A DNA stretch of 34,591 nucleotides from a virus, in IMG/VR virus record IMGVR_UViG_3300046167_000083, positions 1 through 34,591 of that record, one strand, 5' to 3'. The notes below the pieces were generated by a model. It saw only the letters and a program-made list of their open reading frames with translations, searched no databases and was not told the origin of the DNA. The first letter of the stretch is position 1. Each line of letters starts with the position of its first letter. The position numbers were made by a program, and so were the translations under genes. Positions 1 to 7,089 of the stretch are shown here, one piece after another.

Positions 1-128
1 GTTGTAATGGCTGTGGCAATTGCGTCAAACTCAGTTTCAAATTCAGCGCCACGGATGATCTTTCCTGAGTCGCCTGTAGGTAACGAGTCCTTCGCTTCAA
101 AGTCTGTAGTCTTAGTGTAGTTCGACAT
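1..128 (-). CDS. Tail fibre protein, N-terminal part (continues at the right end of the window)
   Basis: This is the first 42 codons plus two bases of the tail fibre gene, starting at the ATG at 128-126 and running off the left edge. The peptide starts MSNYTKTTDFEAKDSL and includes IIRGAEFETEFDAIATAI, which looks like the virion-anchoring end of fibres in marine T7-like phages (family knowledge, not searched). The last two bases (AC) combine with the first minus-strand base at 34591 (T) to make ACT, and the same frame then runs on through the 31531-34591 entry. A weak ribosome site (TAGGAT) lies about 8 nt upstream. The start follows the major capsid gene, with a small hairpin between them. 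Confidence 0.85.
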   Translation of the reverse strand, partial: MSNYTKTTDFEAKDSLPTGDSGKIIRGAEFETEFDAIATAIT

Positions 129-168
129 CGGAAAATCCTATTGCAGAGAAGAAGGAGGAGAAAGGAAA

Positions 169-189
169 AGGGGCCATTGCTGACCCCCT
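169..189 (-). terminator. Candidate terminator or attenuator hairpin after the capsid gene
   Basis: On the minus strand a 5-bp stem AGGGG/CCCCT with an 11-nt loop is followed directly by TTTTCCTTT. It begins 8 nt past the capsid stop codon and before the fibre start. T7 also places a terminator after its capsid gene, which helps keep capsid transcripts abundant. The stem is short, so partial termination is more likely than a full stop. Confidence 0.4.
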
Positions 190-196
190 AAGATCG

Positions 197-1177
197 TTAC
201 TCAGCGACTGCGAGTACGAAACCAGCTTCAGGTCGGTATACTTCAACACCGTAGAGGCAGTCAGCCGTGTACAGAGTTGAGAGGTATTCCTGCTTGTACT
301 GAGTCTGTGAACGAACAGCTTGCTGCTCTGCCATGACAATAGCGTCACGGTGGAACAAGAGTGCTGCACGAGTATCAGCAGATCCAGCAGTGTTGTCTGC
401 TGCTGCTTCGATAGTTGCACAGTTGTTTGAGACGTAGATGTCTACACCGTACAGGTTACCGATAAGGCCAGAGCTTACTGCTTGACCAGTTACGAAGTCA
501 GAAGACACGTATCGGTCAACACCCATGATAGTGTTACGAACAGAAGGTGGGATAACAAGTACACGGCTTTCCATTGGTACGTTGTTGTCGTCAAGCTTCT
601 GGATCATGTCACGGAAGAACGCATCGGTAAACACGTCAGCAGGAACGATAGTATCGTCAGTATACTGAGTAGTTGTACCGCCGTCGTTGAAGAAACAACC
701 GCTGTGCTGGTAGTCAGTAGGAGCTACTGAGCCAGAGAACACAACAGAACCACCGTCACCAAAACCAGTACCACAAGAGTGAAGGTCGGTGTCGATCTTT
801 GTAGCAAGAGCATAACCAGCGTCTTCAGTGTAGAACTGACGGAGGCTAGAAAGCGCCTGTACTTCAACGATGTCTTCGATCAAACGTGAGTACTCGAAGT
901 GACGGTCGATGTCAACAGTCAGTTCGCTCTCAGTGTTTGCAATGATAGTAACCGCAGTGTCAGCAGCCTTAGCATTTGCATCGCCACGAGTTGGCTTTGG
1001 AATGTGAAGCTTGTCGCCCTTCTTGCCATTCATAGCGATACGCTTGACAAGTGGAGCCATCTTCAGGTTCTTTTGGTAAGCAGCAATAATCTCATCACTC
1101 CAGATTTCTGGAATAAAAGTAGCCGCTTCAGTCTTCGCAGTATTACCCGCTGCACCGGGATAAGTTGCAGTAGCCAT
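197..1177 (-). CDS. Major capsid protein
   Basis: A 326-residue protein forming the head shell. It starts MATATYPGAAGNTAKTEAAT and continues with FIPEIWSDEI and DKLHIPKP, a pattern I recognise from major capsid proteins of marine T7-like podoviruses, which adopt the HK97 fold (family knowledge). The length suits a coat protein without large inserted domains. It lies immediately downstream of the scaffold gene (14-nt gap) and before the fibre gene, the expected scaffold-capsid pairing. A purine-rich ribosome site (GGAG) precedes the ATG. A consensus sigma-70 promoter at 2514-2542 and the hairpin at 169-189 would give this gene its own strong transcript. Confidence 0.9.
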   Translation of the reverse strand: MATATYPGAAGNTAKTEAATFIPEIWSDEIIAAYQKNLKMAPLVKRIAMNGKKGDKLHIPKPTRGDANAKAADTAVTIIANTESELTVDIDRHFEYSRLIEDIVEVQALSSLRQFYTEDAGYALATKIDTDLHSCGTGFGDGGSVVFSGSVAPTDYQHSGCFFNDGGTTTQYTDDTIVPADVFTDAFFRDMIQKLDDNNVPMESRVLVIPPSVRNTIMGVDRYVSSDFVTGQAVSSGLIGNLYGVDIYVSNNCATIEAAADNTAGSADTRAALLFHRDAIVMAEQQAVRSQTQYKQEYLSTLYTADCLYGVEVYRPEAGFVLAVAE

Positions 1178-1191
1178 GTCAATCTCCTAGA

Positions 1192-1989
1192 TTATTTGAC
1201 TCGACCCTCCGCATAAGCCGCCATGATTTCATCGGACAAAGCTTGATAACGGTCAGGGTCATTCTTCATAAGTTTAATAATGTCGGCCCTGCGATATACC
1301 TTCTTACGACTACCTTCAGCACTACCTCGTGCATTGCCTGTGTTAGCTGCCTTAAGTGTCTGCTTACGTGCCTGTTTTTCAACTTTGGCAGTCTGCTGTG
1401 CTACTGTTTTACGTTCTTTCCAGAGTGTAAACAGTTCGTCAGCAGATTCAGCATCGTACTGTTGGTCAGCTTGTACAAACAACTGAGTCCTAATTTTAGA
1501 AGCTTTGATCCATTCTGCAAACTTGGGATCACCAAGGATTGTTTGCATGTCTGGATGCTTGTTTTGAAGCGTAGCCAAAGATGACTGCTTCTTGTACTGC
1601 TCTGAGTACTCTTGTGCTTCTCTTATCTTAGGATGGTTCTCAATAGCACGATTAACAGCGCCTTGAGGATCTGTAAAATAGTCTATATCGTCTTCAGGCT
1701 CAACGTATTGTTGAGGTGCTGGTGGTTGCGTTTGAGTACTAATGTAATCATCTACAACCTTACGAAGTTCTCCTACCTCAGAAGACTGACGACCCAATAG
1801 CTTTTCAGCTTCTTGGTGCATCTGTACAACTTCTTCTAGAGACTTGTTTTGGTACTTCTCTGGTAGGTTTGGTTCTTCTTGAGGTTGCTCAACTTCCTCT
1901 TGGGGTTGTTGAATCTCATCAACTTCGTTTTCAATGGTGTCCACGTTGTCCTCTTCAGGCTGTGGATCAAGCATCATAGCTTTTGACAT
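1192..1989 (-). CDS. Capsid assembly (scaffolding) protein
   Basis: A 265-residue, highly charged protein that would guide procapsid assembly. Residues of about 8-45 are very acidic and rich in Glu, Gln and Pro. The segment NLPEKYQNKSLEEVVQMHQE is followed by KLLGRQSSEVGELR, typical of T7 gp9-type scaffolds of marine podoviruses. The rest is predicted helical with a basic C-terminal third (KQARKQTLKAAN), which in scaffolds commonly contacts coat protein. No protease site is evident. The gene is directly upstream of the capsid gene in the same transcript. Confidence 0.85.
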   Translation of the reverse strand: MSKAMMLDPQPEEDNVDTIENEVDEIQQPQEEVEQPQEEPNLPEKYQNKSLEEVVQMHQEAEKLLGRQSSEVGELRKVVDDYISTQTQPPAPQQYVEPEDDIDYFTDPQGAVNRAIENHPKIREAQEYSEQYKKQSSLATLQNKHPDMQTILGDPKFAEWIKASKIRTQLFVQADQQYDAESADELFTLWKERKTVAQQTAKVEKQARKQTLKAANTGNARGSAEGSRKKVYRRADIIKLMKNDPDRYQALSDEIMAAYAEGRVK

Positions 1990-2010
1990 AATTAAACTCC
2001 GTGATTATAA

Positions 2011-2235
2011 TCATTGTGGAGATTTCTTTCTACCTGCTTTTTCGTGTTCTCGTACCCACTTCATGTGCTGACCGGGGAAGTCCCCAGTAGAGCCATCAAG
2101 GTGAAAAGACGGGGCAGATACCATTCTTGTAGAGGGTTCGCCACAGGTTTTGCACCTACTTTCTGTGACGTTATCCTTTACAAATTCTTCTGTGACATGT
2201 CCGTTAGTACAACGGAAGTCGTAGATTTTATACAT
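2011..2235 (-). CDS. Small FmdB-type zinc-ribbon protein
   Basis: A 74-residue protein resembling the FmdB family of putative regulatory zinc ribbons. It starts MYKIYDFRCTNGH and carries CKTCG at residues 28-32, so likely metal ligands are C9, H13, C28 and C31; the first pair is Cys/His instead of the usual CxxC. The C-terminal part, FPGQHMKWVREHEKAGRKK, is basic. The gene starts 8 nt inside the upstream 84-residue gene, so translation is coupled, and it precedes the scaffold gene. The role is unknown; a late regulator or a minor virion protein are both possible. Confidence 0.7.
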   Translation of the reverse strand: MYKIYDFRCTNGHVTEEFVKDNVTESRCKTCGEPSTRMVSAPSFHLDGSTGDFPGQHMKWVREHEKAGRKKSPQ

Positions 2236-2482
2236 CTACTGGGCCTTCTTCTTCTACTTCAGCTTGCTCTCTGGCAACCTCTATAGTACCCTGTAGATTG
2301 ATTACTGTTGCAAAAGCAGCTACCTGACCTTTACGAAAGAAGAGATCTTCTACGTCTTTTACAGTCTGTATATCTGCCAACTGTTGTGCGTTTGTGGAAA
2401 GCTCTTGCAAGAGTTGTTTGAAACCTTCGTGATTGAAGAGTTCGTTGTAGTTGTCGAAGTAGGTTTCAAGCTCTGGAGTCAT
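2228..2482 (-). CDS. Conserved small acidic protein upstream of scaffold
   Basis: An 84-residue acidic protein of unknown function. It is predicted mostly helical (LETYFDNYNELFNHEGFK, then VKDVEDLFFRKGQVAAFATV) and ends in a run of Glu residues (AEVEEEGPVDV). I associate similar proteins with the portal-to-scaffold interval of marine podoviruses, but cannot name a family. The start has a good ribosome site (AGAGGAA, 4 nt before the ATG). It is the first gene after the consensus promoter at 2514-2542, so it should be made with scaffold and capsid. A head-assembly role is inference from position only. Confidence 0.7.
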   Translation of the reverse strand: MTPELETYFDNYNELFNHEGFKQLLQELSTNAQQLADIQTVKDVEDLFFRKGQVAAFATVINLQGTIEVAREQAEVEEEGPVDV

Positions 2483-2513
2483 AGTTTCCTCTAATGTTGT
2501 TAACTATAGTTTT

Positions 2514-2542
2514 ATTATATCATACTTTTTAGCAGTTGTCAA
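2514..2542 (-). promoter_or_regulatory. Consensus sigma-70 promoter for the scaffold-capsid block
   Basis: On the minus strand there is TTGACA (2542-2537), a 17-bp spacer, then TATAAT (2519-2514). This matches the housekeeping consensus at all 12 positions. Transcription would begin near 2507, about 25 nt before the ATG at 2482. The -35 box overlaps the last codons of the upstream 90-residue gene. Its place inside the late arm suggests an extra boost for scaffold and capsid. Confidence 0.8.
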
Positions 2543-2811
2543 GCATTTCTTGTAGATTTCCTACGTTTGCCTGAAGCAGTAACTGCATGTGCTATACGTT
2601 TAGGCCCTGTCTTACGTCGTGCAGAAGAAGCCTTTTCAGCTTTAGTCATCTTAGCCGCAACAGCTTTAGGACGACAAGAGGGGTACGGACGTTTAGACTC
2701 ACCCTTCTTTGCAGACTTACGTCCACAAGGTTTGCCTGTCTTAACGTCTACCCACTCCTCATTAAACCACTTCTTGAGGGCAGCACCTTTCTTACTTTTT
2801 CTTACGGCCAC
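2539..2811 (-). CDS. Small basic protein (DUF5872-like)
   Basis: A 90-residue, strongly basic protein. The sequence WVDVKTGKPCGRK, then YPSCRPKAVAAKMTKAEK, matches my recollection of DUF5872, a family of unknown function found in phages and large viruses; no search was run. The start is GTG at 2811, 20 nt inside the preceding 53-residue gene. Two conserved cysteines (CGR, SCRP) could bind metal. It is the last of five small Lys/Arg-rich products after the portal gene, so a DNA-contacting or head-interior role is plausible but unproven. The consensus promoter at 2514-2542 overlaps its 3' end. Confidence 0.75.
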   Translation of the reverse strand: MAVRKSKKGAALKKWFNEEWVDVKTGKPCGRKSAKKGESKRPYPSCRPKAVAAKMTKAEKASSARRKTGPKRIAHAVTASGKRRKSTRNA

Positions 2812-2953
2812 TTTTGTTACCCCAGTTCTTAGCGCCGACTTTGCGGCATTTGGCTACAGCACCAGAGGCGTATGCAGAAGGCCAGACCTTGTATCTGGAC
2901 TTGACTTTTTTTGCACAAGCGTCGTTAGCTTTCTTAGTTTTAGCTTTAGGCAT
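2792..2953 (-). CDS. Very basic 53-residue protein
   Basis: ATG at 2953 to TAA at 2792. The product starts MPKAKTKKANDACAKKVKSR, contains YKVWPSAYASGAVAKCRKVG, and ends GRKKK. About a third of the residues are Lys or Arg, with two cysteines 23 apart. The motif YKVWPSAYASG recurs in marine phage proteins I have seen, but I know no function. The ATG lies 2 nt after the stop of the 19-codon gene, and the gene overlaps the next one by 20 nt, so the cluster is translationally linked. Confidence 0.7.
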   Translation of the reverse strand: MPKAKTKKANDACAKKVKSRYKVWPSAYASGAVAKCRKVGAKNWGNKSGRKKK

Positions 2954-2955
2954 CT

Positions 2956-3015
2956 TTAGTACCCCTTGGGTTTGCTCTTGCCTTTCTTCTTTCGCTTACC
3001 TGAACAGTTTGGCAT
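2956..3015 (-). CDS. 19-residue basic micro-ORF with a strong ribosome site
   Basis: ATG at 3015 to TAA at 2956, encoding MPNCSGKRKKKGKSKPKGY. It is preceded by AAGGAGG, a full Shine-Dalgarno match, 5 nt before the ATG. More than half of the residues are Lys, Arg or Gly. The strong ribosome site and the neat fit between two other small basic genes suggest it is translated. It could act as a peptide or mainly serve to couple translation to the gene 2 nt downstream. Confidence 0.55.
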   Translation of the reverse strand: MPNCSGKRKKKGKSKPKGY

Positions 3016-3025
3016 GGTAGCCTCC

Positions 3026-3172
3026 TTACTTTTTGTGAGCTTTCTGGACTTCAAAGTTTGCAGACTTAGACGCACCCTTGTGTGGCTTGTAGCCGTCTGC
3101 AGGGTCTTTCATTAGTTTATAACCTTTGCCACTCTTCATCCAGTGATGGCCTTTAGGTGCATTGACTTTCAT
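3026..3172 (-). CDS. Small basic protein, 48 residues
   Basis: ATG at 3172 to TAA at 3026. The product includes MKVNAPKGHHWMKSGKGYKL and ends GASKSANFEVQKAHKK. It is rich in Lys, His and Gly, with no signal peptide or membrane segment. I recall similar short proteins next to portal genes of marine podoviruses, with no assigned role. The ribosome site is weak (GTGGTGA, about 5 nt upstream). The start follows the stop of the 88-residue gene by only 4 nt. Confidence 0.7.
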   Translation of the reverse strand: MKVNAPKGHHWMKSGKGYKLMKDPADGYKPHKGASKSANFEVQKAHKK

Positions 3173-3176
3173 ATTA

Positions 3177-3443
3177 TCACCACTTCTTACACGACCAGTA
3201 TCGTGCCGTTAGTTTACTAGGTGGGTTAGTGTCACACTTGTGACGTGCCCTGAACGACTTACGACGTGCAGGCTGGTCTTTCTTAATAGTCATCTTAGCG
3301 TCACCAAAACGAATAGTCTTAGTCTTGTCGCCTTCCTTGGCTACTACTACAAACTTCTTCGTTGGATGACTAGGCGTCCGCTTTGGCTTGTTGTACCCGC
3401 TTACGCCCGCCCGTGCTAGTTTTGGGTCCTTGGACTTTGGCAT
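3177..3443 (-). CDS. Basic protein directly after portal, 88 residues
   Basis: The start ATG overlaps the portal stop codon as TAATG, a sign of termination-reinitiation coupling. The product contains KSKDPKLARAGVSGYNKPKR, then KKFVVVAKEGDKTKTIRFG and RRKSFRARHKC, and ends ARYWSCKKW. The block GYNKPKRTPSHPTK and the R-K-SF-ARH motif recur in marine T7-like phages (recollection only). It is highly basic with a predicted beta-rich middle. Its first 74 nt are shared with the 67-residue gene in another frame. A nucleic-acid-binding or head-completion role is inference. Confidence 0.75.
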   Translation of the reverse strand: MPKSKDPKLARAGVSGYNKPKRTPSHPTKKFVVVAKEGDKTKTIRFGDAKMTIKKDQPARRKSFRARHKCDTNPPSKLTARYWSCKKW

Positions 3444-3573
3444 TACTGAGTTCCTCCACTTTGGTTTCCAAGTGGTCCACCTTGGTTTGTAGGTCCGCTA
3501 GGTGTTGGAATGTCCCTTGGAAGTGGTTGTGGACTTGGTTGAGTAGGAGTTGGAGTTCCCGGTCGGTTAACAT
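3370..3573 (-). CDS. Overlapping coiled-coil protein, 67 residues
   Basis: ATG at 3573 to TAG at 3370, in a frame different from both neighbours. The N-terminal 45 residues form an amphipathic helix with heptads (LADLQTKVDHLETKVEELSN); the tail is basic (GGRKRVQQAKADA). The ribosome site AGAAGG is 8 nt before the ATG. It overlaps the portal C-terminus by 131 nt and the 88-residue gene by 74 nt. The portal frame in this stretch codes for low-complexity Pro/Gln/Gly sequence, while this frame gives a well-formed coiled coil, which is why I accept it as a gene. Confidence 0.6.
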   Translation of the reverse strand: MLTDRELQLLLNQVHNHFQGTFQHLADLQTKVDHLETKVEELSNAKVQGPKTSTGGRKRVQQAKADA

Positions 3574-5494
3574 TTGTTTTACCTTCTATCTGCTTTTCTT
3601 TGAGGAGAGTATCGGCCACTTTCATACGGCGTTCAAACTCTTTATCTTCTGCGTCACCTTCACGAAGGTTTCGGGTAACAGCGTTAATACGGTCGATTTC
3701 AAGTTCCTGAGGCACTGCTTGGGCTTCTGCAGCCAGCTTAGTAGCCCTTGCAGTTGATTCCTGTGCCTGAGCAGCCAGAGCAGCCGTCTGGGACTGCTGG
3801 AACTGCATTTGCAACTGTTGTGCTTGTTGTTGCATTTGCTGCTGCTGCGGGTTAGGTTGCATAGCTTGTTGCATAGCCGTAAGAAGCTCTTCACGGTTAG
3901 ACAAGTTCATGTTGTCAATAATGCTTTGAATCAGTGTGTTGTACAACGGTGAGTCTTTTTGCATGGTCTGTAGTAGTTGTACAAGCTGGGTTACTTCGTA
4001 CTCCCTAGCAATAATGCCTAGAGTACTGCTAGCGTTAAACTTGTAGTCTGCTACAGGGTAGTTCTCAGGATCAAACTGCATGTACCTATAGGCTGCTTTC
4101 TTGACAAAAGGTATTAAGAAAGACTGCTGGAAGTTAATCAGTGTCCGCTTATGACGTTTAATAATAGCGCCAAGAGACATACTAATACCAGCGGCAGTAG
4201 CCTCGCCATTAACACTACCAGCGATTCCTGCTGAGTCCACTGCTCCGGTAGCTTGTTGTACCATCTGCTGCAGTGCTCCGGCTTGAGCAAAAGTAATTTG
4301 GTTAACATTACCAAAGTTGAACGGTTGAAGTACTTCTTTAGGATTTCCACTGGTCAGTATCATCTTTCCGGGGCGTACTTCGGGTTTAGCACCACGAGGT
4401 AGCCTAGTTGCGTCAATAGCCATCATAGGATGGATCGTAAGACTTAAAGCGTCAATTCTAGCACGTAGTTCTGTGTCTAAGGCTTTCTGAGAGTTGTAGC
4501 CTTTTTCACACACACCACGGCCCCAGAAACGTCCGGGTACTACGTCCCAAGGAAACGCTACTACAGGACGGTCTGTCATCATGTAGGGGTTAGCTTCAGC
4601 CTTTAACAAAATGCCGCTGTTGGCGATTACTACGACTGCTTCTACGTACTTTGACTTAGAGTCTTGCTCAGGCCCTAGTTCTTCTGTATCGTCCTCTGTA
4701 GCGCTTTTGAGAAGCTCTCGTGGCACTAGACCATAGTACTTAGTAAGACGTACTTTGTCATCGTTGTAGATTGTTATGTCTTGGTCAGGTTCCAAGTCAG
4801 TGTCAGGAGCAGCAGGACCAACGTATACGTCACGATATACCCCCTGTTCCTGCAAAAGCTCAACTTGGTGTAAACTAACAAACTCATCCACAGCAACACC
4901 CATAGCGTCGTCTACAGACGTTGCTACAGGGTCAATTAGGAAGTTCTGAGGCAGTACAGGCTTAAGTTTAACTTTGACACGGTCAGTGATGTTTACTCCT
5001 ACTGCTTGCAAGTCTCCACCCATAATAGGCTGAGTAGCAGGAGCCATCTCTTTCATTTCTTCAATGATTATTTCACCAACGCCCGTACCAAAGACTGCTG
5101 CGTTAATTAAGCATTCTGCTACTGCTTTACGCACCATACATTCTTCAAAGTCTTCGGTTAGTTTATTACGAAGAAACTGTACGTCTTGCTTATTGGTGTC
5201 ACCAAGGTTGTCACTTACGTCAAACCACTTACCACGTCCAAACGTAGCTTCTTCTAGTTCCGCTACATTAGACTCAACTGCCTGTTGAAGTGCAGGAGAA
5301 ATAATACGGGAACGCTCAGAGCCACGCTGGCTGTCAGCAGGATCCCATATACCACGCCAGAGTCGGTAATACTCCTCAAAACGCTGTTCATAATTCGACT
5401 CATAATAGTCACGCCAATCCTCACATTTGGTAATGACCCAATCCTCAATTGTTTCTTCAACTAGCAAAGGGTCTGTATCGTAAAATTCTGCCAT
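3443..5494 (-). CDS. Portal protein (head-tail connector, T7 gp8-like)
   Basis: A 683-residue portal, the dodecameric ring at the head vertex through which DNA enters and the tail attaches. The N-terminus includes WRDYYESNYEQRFEEYYRLW, then SRIISPALQQAVESNVAELE, typical of T7-like connectors. The centre contains RFWGRGVCEKGYNSQKALDT and GAVDSAGIAGSVNGEATAAG. From about residue 545 it becomes Gln-rich coiled coil and then a Pro/Gly/Gln-rich tail. It is somewhat longer than T7 gp8 (536), mostly because of that tail. It lies 1 nt after TerL, the usual packaging-module arrangement, and its 3' end overlaps another gene. Confidence 0.9.
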   Translation of the reverse strand: MAEFYDTDPLLVEETIEDWVITKCEDWRDYYESNYEQRFEEYYRLWRGIWDPADSQRGSERSRIISPALQQAVESNVAELEEATFGRGKWFDVSDNLGDTNKQDVQFLRNKLTEDFEECMVRKAVAECLINAAVFGTGVGEIIIEEMKEMAPATQPIMGGDLQAVGVNITDRVKVKLKPVLPQNFLIDPVATSVDDAMGVAVDEFVSLHQVELLQEQGVYRDVYVGPAAPDTDLEPDQDITIYNDDKVRLTKYYGLVPRELLKSATEDDTEELGPEQDSKSKYVEAVVVIANSGILLKAEANPYMMTDRPVVAFPWDVVPGRFWGRGVCEKGYNSQKALDTELRARIDALSLTIHPMMAIDATRLPRGAKPEVRPGKMILTSGNPKEVLQPFNFGNVNQITFAQAGALQQMVQQATGAVDSAGIAGSVNGEATAAGISMSLGAIIKRHKRTLINFQQSFLIPFVKKAAYRYMQFDPENYPVADYKFNASSTLGIIAREYEVTQLVQLLQTMQKDSPLYNTLIQSIIDNMNLSNREELLTAMQQAMQPNPQQQQMQQQAQQLQMQFQQSQTAALAAQAQESTARATKLAAEAQAVPQELEIDRINAVTRNLREGDAEDKEFERRMKVADTLLKEKQIEGKTNVNRPGTPTPTQPSPQPLPRDIPTPSGPTNQGGPLGNQSGGTQ

Positions 5495-5495
5495 A

Positions 5496-6746
5496 TTAGT
5501 ATCCTGCTACCACGTCTAAAATTTCGTGGTCCTCAATTTCGTAGTCGTAGTCGTACGCTACATTTGCCAGTTGGTCAATATACGCCAAAGCGTCTATCAA
5601 GTCGTCATGCGTCAAAGGATCAGGGAATTGAAACAACTGGTCTAAAAACCTAGAATTCCACTCACCTTTGTTTAATGTAATGTAGCCGTTTTCGAAACGA
5701 CCTTGTAGTGCCCACATTACTCTGTCGGTCTTCTTTTTATTACCGTGGGTAAGCTCTTCTACTCTGAAGAACATACCGTATCTTTTCTGCATGTCAACAA
5801 GCGGAGACATCACAGCTTGTTTAGCAATACCTCTTTCGATTCCAACCGACACGGGACGGTAATCTCTAACGGCCTGAAATATCTTAGCTGCTGTTTCGTC
5901 AAGACTCCATCTACCGTATATGATATTGTCAACATACCAACCATGCTCATTGACCTTAACCACTGCGATGGCCGTGTCGTCAAGCTTGGAGTTCTTAGTC
6001 TTTTTCTTGTTGACTTCTTCAAAACCTGCCAAGTCAACTGCAATGTAGTAATCTCCTACTTCCGGCTCATCTTCACTAAACCTAACCCAATCCTCTTTAA
6101 ACATTTCTGAACCACGGGCTTCAAACGACGCCATAAACTCCTGACGAAACGCATAAGAAGACATAGAGCGTTTAGCAATGTCGATTTCACTAGGGTCCAA
6201 CAACGGGTTATCATAGCTCGTAAAGTGCCAAGCTTTGTACGTAGGGTCATCATCTAAATCCGCATATTTGTATAGTTCGTAAAAGTGGTTCCTTCCCATT
6301 GGCGTACCAATGAACATTGCACAGCCCTTTTGGTCCGCCAAAGCAGGTCTCAAGATCTGCTCAAACACCTCTGGTTTCATGTCAGCGTACTCGTCCATGA
6401 CTAGAAACTTGAGGCTGACACCTCGCATTGTCTCTGGTCTGTCGGCACCTTTGAGGCTAATGGTAGCACCGTTGACAAGCTTAATTTGCAGATTATTAAT
6501 ATGGCTACCAGAGATAACAGGGTGTCCCAGTTCCATAAGGGTTTGCCACATGATGTCTCTGGCTTGTCCCTGAGTAGGTGCGACGTAAAATACATGGCCT
6601 CTGTCCGCCTGAAGTGCGTTAACTATTAACATCCAAGCTGCTAACCTAGACTTACCCGTACGTCGCCCAGCAGCTACTATTTTAAATCTTGTGTCGTCTG
6701 CCCAGACTTCTTGTTGCCAAGGCAGTAGCTCTATATTAAGATCCAT
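5496..6746 (-). CDS. terL: Terminase large subunit (packaging ATPase and nuclease)
   Basis: A 416-residue motor that pumps DNA into the procapsid and cuts concatemers. Walker A is GRRTGKS at residues 27-33. Walker B is FLVMDE at 114-119, followed by EYAD. A coupling motif FIGTPMGRNHF lies near 145-155. The C-terminal RNase H-like nuclease shows D238 (YIAVDLAG), E304 (GIERG) and D381/D385 (HDDLIDAL). It is shorter than T7 gp19 (586) but complete for both domains. It overlaps the upstream gene by 11 nt and precedes portal. The packaging mode (pac, cos or direct terminal repeats) cannot be read from this circularised sequence. Confidence 0.95.
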   Translation of the reverse strand: MDLNIELLPWQQEVWADDTRFKIVAAGRRTGKSRLAAWMLIVNALQADRGHVFYVAPTQGQARDIMWQTLMELGHPVISGSHINNLQIKLVNGATISLKGADRPETMRGVSLKFLVMDEYADMKPEVFEQILRPALADQKGCAMFIGTPMGRNHFYELYKYADLDDDPTYKAWHFTSYDNPLLDPSEIDIAKRSMSSYAFRQEFMASFEARGSEMFKEDWVRFSEDEPEVGDYYIAVDLAGFEEVNKKKTKNSKLDDTAIAVVKVNEHGWYVDNIIYGRWSLDETAAKIFQAVRDYRPVSVGIERGIAKQAVMSPLVDMQKRYGMFFRVEELTHGNKKKTDRVMWALQGRFENGYITLNKGEWNSRFLDQLFQFPDPLTHDDLIDALAYIDQLANVAYDYDYEIEDHEILDVVAGY

Positions 6747-7089
6747 TGAAGTTATTAAACACCGGTGATGCTTCTATTAAATCAAACGTAACTACTACTT
6801 CTACGTTCCCTGCACTACCGCTAGACGCCTTAATTATGTCTCCGGGCTGTAGAACAAACACGGCATTACCGTCAATCAGCAGGTTTTCCTTTGAGGATAT
6901 GTTAGTGCCGTTGTAGATATACACGTCTTCTGTGGGGCTGGGCTTGTCTACAAACAACGTAACGTCATTGGTAGAGTTATGCAGATTAGCAATAAACGCC
7001 ATATTCCAGTGAGCAACGTAACCAGCAGGGATTTCTACAATTGTCTGCGTAGAGGTGTCCGTTAGGTTCTTGTTTTTAGTATACAGCAT
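6736..7089 (-). CDS. Beta-rich protein of unknown function between lysin and TerL
   Basis: I place the start at the ATG at 7089, which overlaps the lysin stop as TAATG; an in-frame TTG lies 12 nt upstream. The 117-residue product starts MLYTKNKNLTD and alternates short hydrophobic and polar segments (ETYVAHW-type strands, VYIYNG, AVFVLQPGDIIKASS, VEVVVTFDL), suggesting a beta-sandwich. There is no signal peptide or membrane segment. I cannot assign a family. A capsid decoration or tail accessory role is a guess based on the late operon. It overlaps TerL by 11 nt. Confidence 0.65.
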   Translation of the reverse strand: MLYTKNKNLTDTSTQTIVEIPAGYVAHWNMAFIANLHNSTNDVTLFVDKPSPTEDVYIYNGTNISSKENLLIDGNAVFVLQPGDIIKASSGSAGNVEVVVTFDLIEASPVFNNFNGS

